Source: Branchipolynoe longqiensis (Eukaryota; Annelida; Polychaeta; Phyllodocida; Polynoidae). Taken from it: 64,000 nucleotides of DNA. The position numbers and the translations under genes are program-made. This document shows positions 55,935-64,000 of the stretch, one piece after another; the first letter of the stretch is position 1, and every line of letters begins with the position of its first letter. The stretch spans positions 85,428,709 to 85,492,708 of the forward strand of contig CM059190.1 in the NCBI GenBank assembly GCA_030323885.1, given 5' to 3'. Below the pieces are notes generated by a model. It was given only the letters and a program-made list of their open reading frames with translations, made no database searches and had not been told where the DNA came from.

Positions 55935-56340
55935 CTGTGTTGCCATTGAGTTTGCCGATACGCATAGGGCAAAACTTCAACTTTATTCAAAATTAATAGA
56001 AATACATAACAATTTGGCATAAACATGGATGCATACATGCAATATAATCATCTGATGAAAATATCTAAGACAAAACTAGCCATAGTTAAGCATTTTGAGC
56101 TAAGAAACATACAATTCCACACAAAACAATCAGTCATTTACTACACTGGCTATGGCTGGAGCACTAGTCTGAGTCACCAGATTTGTCTAGATCTAAATGC
56201 TGATGGCATAAGATGTGCTGATTAGATTAAGGTAACTGCAATGCGGGATAACAGATTAACATCTTAATTTATTATATATATATTTTTAGTTGGTATTCTA
56301 TGTTTCAAACACGAGCTGAGATGAGCTGAAACTAGCTTGC
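55935..56340 (+). repeat. Dispersed repeat family F, copy F2 (in intron)
   Basis: GAGTTTGCCGATACGCATAG at the left (also the start of the element E internal unit), then the F body shared with 28371-28912 up to GAGATGAGCTGAAACTAGC. Confidence 0.75.
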
Positions 56341-56364
56341 TACCAATGGACCAAAATACAACGG

Positions 56365-56430
56365 ATTTGCTTGGACCGGGAACGGGTGCTGCCACCAAGT
56401 GCATAGCGAGAGAAATGGCTAATGAAAGCT
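56365..56430 (+). repeat. Short duplicated segment, partner of 60780-60855
   Basis: GCTTGGACCGGGAACGGGTG, CTGCCACCAAGTGCATAGCG and AGAGAAATGGCTAATGAAAG, nearly identical to 60787-60852. Confidence 0.8.
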
Positions 56431-56435
56431 CCCCA

Positions 56436-56790
56436 TTAAAGCTGCATAGTCTGATGAAAATATAAAATTTTCAAAACCAAAACAATTATCTAAATTTGAT
56501 TCTACATATCTAACTTAGATACTGGTGCACTTATTAAACATTTGTCACCAGATAGAAGGGAATACTGAGGCAATTGGATAGAACCTGTTACTGCAGAAGC
56601 CTATGGGGTCAGAGTTTTGACAAGCTTGCCAAAATTAATTTTGCATGGTTCCACTTCAAATATCTCAAAAGTTAGCCACTTAAAATAAAAGGTGCTTCAA
56701 GGTAATGTAAGATACATAGTAACGATCACCATAATATATTTATCTCAGAAAATTTCAGAAACTCAAAACCATCGGACTATGCAACTTTAA
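56436..56790 (+). mobile_element. MITE family A, copy A6 (in intron)
   Basis: TTAAAGCTGCATAGTCTGAT at the left and ATCGGACTATGCAACTTTAA at the right. 355 bp, TTAA at both ends. Confidence 0.92.
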
Positions 56791-56939
56791 CCGAAATGCA
56801 TAACTCTACAAACACACCTATTCAAAGTTTAGCTACAGACGCTAGGCCTGCGGCGTTTCCGGTAGAGATGGGGTGGACTCATTGCCACTCGGGCCCTACG
56901 GTGAGCAATAGTAGTTTTAATAAGTACACTCAATTATAG

Positions 56940-57254
56940 CCTCAGTCACACTATAGTTTGCAACCACTTTGCAACCACTTTGCAATCACATTGTGACCAT
57001 GTTGGGCCAAATAACCCACCTCCTTGCGAACTCCTTGTGACCAAAGCAATGGTCGCCGACCTCTGGGCAACCATTTTGGTTACAAGTGAGTATTTAGTGC
57101 AGCAGCTGCAACCTCCTTGTGACCATATTGGTTGCAAGGAGATCAGCGACCACAGAGGACAACTTTGCGACCATTTTGTGCCCAGTTGCAATTTCTTTGC
57201 GACTACCCTTTTTGTGTGGTCACAAAGTGGTCACAAGCAATAATGTGACTGGGG
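56940..57254. mobile_element. TIR element G with internal GCAACCA / TGGTCGCAA words (in intron)
   Basis: CCTCAGTCACACTATAG at the left and ATAATGTGACTGGGG at the right. The interior is a degenerate array of TTGCAACCACTTTG and TTGTGACCA words on both strands, parallel to family B in plan but with another word. Confidence 0.7.
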
Positions 57255-57289
57255 TGTAAACCTTTTGTTGGTATGATTTTCCCCCTCAC

Positions 57290-58266
57290 CCCGACTCATG
57301 CACTCACTCACACACTCACACACTCACTCACACACTCACTCATACACTCACTCACACACACACTCATTCACCCACCCACACACTTCACTCATTCATACTC
57401 TCACTCCCCCACCGCACATACCCATCTTGCCCCTCCACCCCCTCAAACACACATCTGCACATACACACATACACAAACACACTCATGCACATACATACAC
57501 ACACATGCACCACATACACACATGCACACATACACACATGTATGCACACATATGCACATACATATAAATACACATGCATACAAAAACATGTGTACACACA
57601 TATACACACATATACACACATATACACATAAATGCACACACAAACACATGCACATGCACACACGCATGCATGCAAAACATGCACACACATGTACATAAAT
57701 ACATAACACAAACATACAAAAACATGCATACACATGCACATAAATACACACATGCACACATGCATGCACACATACACACATACACATACACACATGCATG
57801 CAAACATACACACATACTTACACAAATACACACATACACATGTACACACATAACACACATAAACACACGTCACATACACACATGTACACACATACACTTG
57901 TACACACATACACACATGTACACATGTACACATGTACACACATACACACATGTCACACACCTACACATGTACACACATACACACATACATGTACACACAT
58001 ACATGTACACGCATATACACATACACACACATACACACACAAATGCACATACACAACGTGCACACATATACACCCATACACACATATACACACATATGTA
58101 CACACATACACACATGCACACGCATACATATATACACACATACACATACAAACGCACATACACAACATACAACCCATACACATACATACACACACATACA
58201 CACATCCACACACAAACATACTTACACAATTGGCACACCCATACACACACGTATACACATACACAC
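57290..58266. repeat. CA-rich minisatellite (ACACATACACACATG-like), AG-free
   Basis: About 1 kb of CACTCA then CACATACA/CATGCACA words. I see no AG dinucleotide from 57238 to 58266. Long His-Thr or Cys-Val frames are artefacts. It directly precedes the splice acceptor at 58267-58268. Confidence 0.95.
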
Positions 58267-58268
58267 AG

Positions 58269-58706
58269 ACCCACCACCCGGCCGTACACATCATGCGACA
58301 CGGCGACCTGAACCCCGGCCTGCAGGTGGTGCCTCGGTCCAGCTTCCCTTACACCATCTCGGGCGCCATCCCCGCCTACAGCCACGTCACACCCGTCAGG
58401 CTTGCTGCTTCCGTCAACACCCACTACGCGCCGCTGTACACGCTGCCCGCGTCCACCGCGCTCCCGTCTGACATTATCACGCCGCTAGGTGGCAGCAGGT
58501 GGCACGGCCGCCACAGGCGCATGCGCATCGCGCCTTGGACGACGTGGACGCCGCACGGTCCGCCGGATTACGACACTGTCATGGCGGCCGGGCACGTCAA
58601 CACAACGTTCGTTTTAGAGGAGGAGCCTTTGCCATGCCATACGCCTCCGCCATCTTATGAAAGTGTCGTAGCAACTATCGGCACGCCGCCCATGCCACGA
58701 TCTTAG
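58269..58706 (+). CDS. Small single-pass membrane protein with PPxY motifs, last coding exon
   Basis: Encodes residues 38-182. It begins THHPAVHIMRHGDLN after the acceptor CACACAG and ends TPPMPRS with TAG at 58704-58706. GC-rich codons with strong G/C at third positions contrast with the AT-rich surroundings and argue for real coding. Features: Tyr/Pro-rich middle, a basic patch GRHRRMR (residues 117-123), PPDYDTV (PY motif, 135-138), an acidic LEEEPLP, and PPPSYESVV (PY motif, 164-167). PPxY motifs bind WW domains of NEDD4-type ubiquitin ligases and related proteins, so a membrane adaptor role is inferred. Further exons in the 3.6-kb intron cannot be excluded. A CTCF-like motif lies in the exon at 58482-58495. 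Confidence 0.75.
   Translation, partial: THHPAVHIMRHGDLNPGLQVVPRSSFPYTISGAIPAYSHVTPVRLAASVNTHYAPLYTLPASTALPSDIITPLGGSRWHGRHRRMRIAPWTTWTPHGPPDYDTVMAAGHVNTTFVLEEEPLPCHTPPPSYESVVATIGTPPMPRS
58482..58495 (+). promoter_or_regulatory. CTCF-like motif in the coding exon
   Basis: CCGCTAGGTGGCAG fits the CTCF core (CCGCNAGGNGGCAG type). Its coding reading is PLGGS. A copy on the opposite strand lies at 63317-63330. Confidence 0.4.
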
Positions 58707-58768
58707 CACCGGGTTGAATTAGCCGAAGATGACGAGAGCTGCGCTTGTTTTACGGGTGGTCATTATTA

Positions 58769-58893
58769 TTAATGCTGCATTGTCCAGTGAAGCATCAGAT
58801 TTTCAAAACTAAAAACAATTATCAACATTTGATTGTTACAGATTCATATCATTTGATACTGATACAGCTTGTTGCCAAATAGAAGGGAATGAT
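58769..58893 (+). mobile_element. MITE family A fragment A8, in the likely 3' UTR
   Basis: TTAATGCTGCATTGTCCAGT, CAGATTTTCAAAACTAAAAA and AATAGAAGGGAATGA; diverged, right half missing. Confidence 0.7.
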
Positions 58894-58911
58894 TGTCACT
58901 GCTCATTATTG

Positions 58912-58917
58912 AATAAA
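58912..58917 (+). terminator. Candidate polyadenylation signal
   Basis: AATAAA 206 bp after the stop codon, between MITE copies A8 and A7. Confidence 0.4.
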
Positions 58918-58926
58918 CAATTGTAA

Positions 58927-59281
58927 TTAAAGATGAATAGTCCGATGATGGATCACATTTTCAAAGACAAAACAATTATCTAAATTAAATTCAACTTATC
59001 TAATTTAGCTACTGGTGTACTTATTAAGCATTTGTTGTAAAATAGAAGGCAATACTGAGTCAATTTAATAGAACCTGTTACTTCAGAAGCCTATGGTACC
59101 AGAGTTTTGGCGTGCATGACAAAACTAATTTGACATGTTTATGCTTCAAATATCTCGAAAGTTATCCATTTAAAATAAAAGTTACTTCAAACTAAAGTAA
59201 GGTAGATTATAACAATCAAATTAATATGTTAATCTCATACAAATAACAGGAACTCAAAACCATCGGACTATGCAACTTTAA
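58927..59281 (+). mobile_element. MITE family A, copy A7
   Basis: TTAAAGATGAATAGTCCGAT at the left and ATCGGACTATGCAACTTTAA at the right. TTAA at both ends, 355 bp. Confidence 0.92.
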
Positions 59282-59499
59282 GATAGAACTTAGAAGTGTA
59301 ATGTTGAGCTGTATGCTCAGGCCAAATCGGAGACTTCACTATCAGGGCCCACCACATGTGGCGAGGATGCTCTGTTCAGTTTTGTCATGTGCAGTAATGG
59401 GGACCTTTCAATTTGCATGAGTCTCCCGTCAGATGGCGCACCATGCCGGTCCTTGTAATGCTTTGGTTGGATAGAAGCAGTTCCTTCTACTATCAAGTG

Positions 59500-60775
59500 T
59501 GAGGATTTGGGTGTGTGTGGTGGGGATGCATAGGGATTTAGGGGTGTGGGTGGGGGTGTAGGTGTGTGTGGTGGAGGTTGATGGTGTGTGTGGTGTGGGT
59601 GTAGGTGGTTTGTGGTGGAGGTGTAGGGGTGGCTTGCAGAGCGGCACCTCACAATCTGTAGCATCCCGAAACCCCCACCACATACCTACACCCTCACCAC
59701 AGCCCTAAACCTCCATGACACACCCCACAACACACACCTATACCCCCTACACCCCATGACACACACCTATACCCCCAGTACCCCTTACACCCCAACCACA
59801 CACTTACATACCCACCACACACATACACCCGCAACACACACCTACCCCTCAATCACACACACCTACACCCCACCAAACACCACCACACACCTACACCACC
59901 AAATACAAACCACACACCTAAACCCTCACCACACCCCTACACCCCCACCACACAACTACACCCCCACCACACACCTACACCCCCACCACACCCCTAAGCT
60001 CGCACCACATACCTACACCCCCACCACACACATGCCTACACCCCCACCACACACCTACACTACACACGTACACCCCCACCACATCCCTAAACGCCCACCA
60101 CACACCTACGTCCCCTCCACACCCCAAAGCCTCACCACACACCTATAACCCAACCACACACACACCACACACCTACACCCCCACCACAACCCTAACCCCT
60201 CATCACACACCCACCACACACCTACACCCCCACCACACACATACCTACACCCCAACCACATCCATAAACCCCCCACCACCCACCTACAGCACCAACACAC
60301 ACACCTACACCCTTTTATCCAACCATGATGGCCGACTTGGACCCCCACCACACCCTCCCTACACCCTCACCACACACCTACATGCCCACCACACACCTAC
60401 ACCCCCCACCACACCCTTAAGCCGTCACCACACACCTACACCCCACCACACACACCTACACCCCCACCACACCCCTAAACCCTCACCACACACCTACACT
60501 CCAACCACACACACACCACACACCCCACCACATCCCTAAAGACCCACCACAGACCTACACCCCATCCACACCCCTAAACCCTCACCACACACTTACACCC
60601 CAACCACACACACACCACACACCTACACCCCCACCACACCCCTAAACCCTCACCACACAGCCAACACCCACTTACACCCCCACCACACACCTACACCCCC
60701 ACCACATCCCTAAACCTCCACCACACACCTACACCACCAGCACACACACACACACCTACACCCTTCTATCCAACC
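59500..60775. repeat. Minisatellite (CACACCTACACCCCCAC)n with strand switch near 59650
   Basis: 59500-59640 carries the G-rich strand (GTGGGGGTGTAGGTGTG). From 59670 to 60770 the C-rich strand is on top, in units of about 17-36 bp. ATCCAACCATGATGGCCGAC occurs at 60317 and again at 60768. Confidence 0.9.
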
Positions 60776-60779
60776 ATGA

Positions 60780-60855
60780 TGGCCGACTTGGACCGGGAAT
60801 GGGTGCTGCCACCAAGTGTATAGCGAGAGAAATGGCTCATGAAAGCTTCCCATTC
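60780..60855 (+). repeat. Short duplicated segment, partner of 56365-56430
   Basis: GACTTGGACCGGGAATGGGT through GAAATGGCTCATGAAAGC. The two copies flank about 4.4 kb that includes the last exon. Confidence 0.8.
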
Positions 60856-61068
60856 GTATTGTTATTAACACCTTGTCAAGCTGCCTTTCGAATGGTTGTA
60901 CACTGCAGTTTGATTATAAAGTGAAAACATATTAAGACAGTGATAGAAATAAGCCGAAAATTTCACTTGTCCATCTGAATTTCCACTTGTTCCGGACAAG
61001 CTCTTATTTCGAACACTGTGTTATATATATTGTTATATATATGTTATATGTTTTATATATATATGTTA

Positions 61069-61382
61069 TTTTACCTCGGTACTAAGCCTCTGGCTACTCG
61101 TAGACCAGGGAGAAGGAAGCATATCCGGGTCCAGCAATTAGCATAATCACCTCACAGCAGGAGGACGTGTTGTGAGCAGCTCTGACAGTTTTCTACATTT
61201 ACTACAAAACCAAACAAGTTAGTACCTTTCTAAATCGATACTTTGGTTCAGTTCATGTTAGCATTCACATACAAAGTTTTCTGAAACTTTTCGAGAAGTT
61301 ATTACTGTTTTACAGGTTAGTTTCGATTGTAATTGGTATGATCGAAAGAACAATGAAGCCATTGTTTGGTTATTACTTAACA
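61069..61382 (+). mobile_element. DIRS-like element, 5' end fragment
   Basis: TTTTACCTCGGTACTAAGCC and the leader (GGGTCCAGCAATTAGCATAA, CATTTACTACAAAACCAAAC, CATGTTAGCATTCACATAC) match the first about 315 bp of copies 1 and 2, then end near 61382. AT microsatellite abuts the 5' end. Confidence 0.85.
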
Positions 61383-61814
61383 GCTTTTCGAGGTGCTTTT
61401 TGTCTCCTGTCTGAAATGGGAGGCGTCTCCGAGAAGTCTCCAAGACGCACCTGAACGCAAATAGGCCAAAAGGATTCTCCGAGACGTCTCAGCAGCGCCT
61501 CCGAGACCCTGAACGCGGCCCTGGGTCCACTCTGCTCACGGGGTTCCAGTACCCATCGTATCCGCTAGGTGCCGGCTCAGTACATCCAGAGGAAACAAAC
61601 ACAGTGGCGACCTATTTTGATAGGTCAGGGAACCAGACTAAGGGGCTCTCTGAAAGTTCATTTTCCAGGTGGCAGCACCTTTAAATAGGTCCACTAGACT
61701 TTTAAGTGTTGTATGTTTATAAGCGCTTTCGTGTATCTCAATATTGAGTACAAAGGGTGGAGGAATGAATCCATACACACATGGACTGGGCCAGGGACGG
61801 TTCTCATGACTCAA
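61383..61814. other. No gene; GAGACGTCTC-rich patch
   Basis: 61418-61510 repeats GTCTCCGAGA / GAGACGTCTC and CCTGAACGC words and may be part of another TIR element. 61665-61675 is CCAGGTGGCAG, a CTCF-like core. No supported exon. Confidence 0.45.
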
Positions 61815-61915
61815 ATCATCATTATGCTGTCAGTCGCATCGCGACAAAGATTGCTTTCATTGCGTAACGGCCGCTCTCCATTTAGCTCTCTGCTGTGAGG
61901 GTGATCCATGAGTGA
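61815..61915 (-). repeat. LINE 3' end fragment
   Basis: The complement of CAGTCGCATCGCGACAAAGA and GCCGCTCTCCATTTAGCTC matches 37600-37673; ATG-type tail at 61816-61826. Confidence 0.7.
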
Positions 61916-62008
61916 ACCGGTATACCTCTTCGGGAAAACAAACAAACTCGGAATAGTTCTAATTTGTGCCACAGGGTGGTGCATGCTTAGTACTGAACTT
62001 TGCACTTG

Positions 62009-62367
62009 CCGTATTCGATTAACACGTCCCGGGCGACTCGGATCACCCGAGTTGCTAGAATTTGAAATCGAACACCACAAGTGGAGTTGACAAAAACATG
62101 TGCTGTGTGCAAAAATTCCCGACCCCAGTAACCCATGTCTTGGCTGGGGGTGGTTAGGAATGATGACATCATATTTGCGCTGGTACCATCCTGTAGCTAA
62201 CAGTACCAGTAACGGTTATTTAAAAAAAAATTAAAGTTGGAATAAGCCACCATTTTTTCCACTCCGAGTATAGAGAAGTGTATTCGTTTATTCAACCCGA
62301 GTCTGTAGGATGTGCACATGTGCCAAAAAGTGGCTCGGGTGACCCGAGTTGATTAATCGAATATGCC
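62009..62367 (+). mobile_element. MITE family C, copy C4
   Basis: GCCGTATTCGATTAACACGT at the left and GTTGATTAATCGAATATGCC at the right. The interior is shared with C2 (GGAGTTGACAAAAACATGTG, GCGCTGGTACCATCCTGTAG). Confidence 0.82.
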
Positions 62368-62439
62368 CTGAGTGTCCTAGACTGGAATGCATGTATATAA
62401 ATAAACATCCATATACACAAATATGGACTGGAATCAGTG

Positions 62440-62830
62440 GCGGATTAACAGAGCCACCTGAGCCCTTAGGTTGAGCCACCTGAACCCTTAGGTTGAGCCA
62501 CCTGGGTCTTAAGGCTGAGCCACCTTGGTCCTTAGGTTGAGCCACCTGGGACCTTAGGCTGAGCCACCTGGACCCTAAGGCTGAGCCACTGGAGCCACCT
62601 GGGCCCTTAGGCTGAGCCACCTGAACCCTAAGGCTGAGCCACCTGGACCATAAGGCTGAGCCACCTGGATCTTAGGTTGAGCAACCTGGGCCCTTAGGTT
62701 GAGCCAGCTGGACCCTAAGGCTGGTCAACCTGGGCCCTTGGGCTGAACCACCTGGGCCCTTAGGTTGAGCCACCTGGACCCTAAGGCTGAGCCACCTGGG
62801 ACCTTTGGCTAAGCCACCTGGGCCCAAGCT
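62440..62830 (+). repeat. Minisatellite (GAGCCACCTGGACCCTTAGGCT)n
   Basis: About 18 units of 20-23 bp with the core TTAGGYTGAGCCACCTGG. Not a CRISPR array: the units are contiguous, with no unique spacers. Confidence 0.93.
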
Positions 62831-63385
62831 TTAGTACCCTCAAACGATTTGTTTAGTATGCTTGCGGGAGCCCTCCCTTCCAGGCCCTTAGGTGTAAGCT
62901 TTCTCAGCCTAACGGTTAATCCACCACTGACCACCCTTAGGAATAGGGCTGCGGGGCTCAATTGGGAGCATTTATGTCGGGGGCTGCAGGTTCACAGATA
63001 AGATCTGTATTAGTGAAATGATTTACCCTAGTGCGCAGCTCCCTTGGATGCAGGGCCCAATTGGGAGCAATTGGTCCAATTGGCTTAAAGCCGGCCCTTT
63101 ATGTGATCATATATATACATGATAATGACATTTAAGGTAATAAATGTGTTAATTACAATATAGCAGAAGCATTTAACACATAATAAAAATACAGCATGCA
63201 TAGTACAAGAATGGTCTTTACTCTGATATAATAATATTATTCACTGGCATATACTGAACTTATTCCCATAGCGGCTTAATGCTTTGGAAATAAGGAATTT
63301 GGACAGGGTTTCTGTGCTGCCACCTAGCGGATTCCGCGAAGCTGACTCACAGAGTTCCTTAATACTGCCAAAGACCCTATAATAC
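62831..63385. other. No gene recognised; CTCF-like motif at 63317
   Basis: Unique-looking sequence. CTGCCACCTAGCGG at 63317-63330 is the reverse-strand partner of the motif in the exon at 58482. No supported exon. Confidence 0.4.
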
Positions 63386-63996
63386 TAAAGCCGTGTTCAC
63401 ACGGGCAAAATGTGAAGCGAATCAGGCAAATCGAATCAGGTGATGCAAATTAGTGGCCCGTTCACACGGACAGTACTTCGGCCTGAAATCGAATGCTGCG
63501 CATGAGCAAGTCCAGACTAACCAGCGCCATTTTGGGTTCGACGATGCTGGCACCAGAGAGTGTGGGTTCGACCTAGATATGTAATGACTGAATCGTATTG
63601 GTTTGGAATGGTCAAAACTTCTGCTGGGCAGTGAAACCCTACAAATAAATGCTGAAAAAAAAATCTGTGCATAGATAGCGGTTTTATTAATTAAATTATA
63701 TAATATGCGCTTTTGATCGACCGGAAAGTCAACAAACTAAGGTCTCGACTGCGCATGCGCGCTACGTCCTTAATCCGCATCAAATAAGTCAGATGCGTTC
63801 ACACGGGCGATATAAGTCGAATCATATAATTCGCTTCATATAAACCACCTCCTTAGGTGGTTTATAAATTCCGCATTATATGATTCGAATCAGCCCTAAA
63901 TCGACTCAGATGCGCGTTCAAACACCAAATGTGAGCCGAACTAGGCAAGTCGATTCATATGATTCGAATTAACTGCCCCGTGTGAACAGGGCTTAA
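63386..63996. mobile_element. TIR element K with internal hairpin
   Basis: TAAAGCCGTGTTCACACGGG at the left and CCCGTGTGAACAGGGCTTAA at the right are inverted. Inside, 63837-63864 is TATAAACCACCT, CCTT, AGGTGGTTTATA, a perfect hairpin set in a larger imperfect palindrome with GATTCGAATC / ATATGATTCG words. Non-coding. Confidence 0.82.
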
Positions 63997-64000
63997 GACG

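Noticed and set aside
57273..58311. Long His-Thr and Cys-Val-Tyr frames, and a continuous frame 57798-58706
   Set aside because: The repeat part is a CA minisatellite. Only 58269-58706 has coding character, so I treat the upstream part as intron.
59756..60351. Thr/His/Pro-rich and Gly/Val-rich frames
   Set aside because: Translations of the CACACCTACACC minisatellite.
62440..62830. CRISPR-like periodic repeats
   Set aside because: Contiguous degenerate units without unique spacers, in a eukaryotic context; a minisatellite.

Overview
This is eukaryotic, AT-rich, repeat-dense nuclear DNA. I see no bacterial gene organisation, rRNA, true tRNA gene or CRISPR. DIRS-like tyrosine-recombinase retrotransposons, Ty3/gypsy elements, several tRNA-derived SINE families, 5'-truncated LINEs and many TIR-bounded MITEs together fit a lophotrochozoan invertebrate. 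A gastropod mollusc is my best guess, inferred from memory of repeat types and not from any search. Nearly all coding sequence is transposon-derived and broken.

Layout. 1-4223: an internally deleted DIRS-like element (202-3798) and an ITR-only mini-element, bracketed by a 58-bp duplicated segment. 4240-17685: SINEs, TTAA-flanked MITEs (family A), ACGT-dense MITEs (family B), a (TG)n tract, TIR family C and LINE tails. 17889-24386: a DIRS 5' fragment, a 500-N assembly gap, then a second, longer DIRS element on the minus strand whose recombinase is split by a 277-bp LINE insertion. 24390-26316: unidentified minus-strand coding-like blocks. 26320-41500: more MITEs (B, D, E, F), SINEs, AT microsatellites and a GC-rich minisatellite. 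41704-50453: a LINE fragment with a perfect 11-bp target duplication, then a minus-strand gypsy element split by a plus-strand gypsy element (44887-49664). 52136-54026: a nested stack of TIR elements around a pentamer minisatellite. 54124-58917: the only convincing host gene. 58769-63996: MITEs, minisatellites and a DIRS 5' fragment.

The host gene model has a TATA box at 54124, a non-coding first exon, a 152-bp intron, a coding exon (54556-54666) and a last coding exon (58269-58706). It predicts a 182-aa single-pass membrane protein with two PPxY (WW-domain-binding) motifs. Its 3.6-kb intron is filled with repeats. It ends in about 1 kb of CA-rich sequence with no AG dinucleotide before the acceptor. 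I do not recognise the protein family. This gene, its repeat-made splice site and the ACGT-dense MITE family are the most interesting content.
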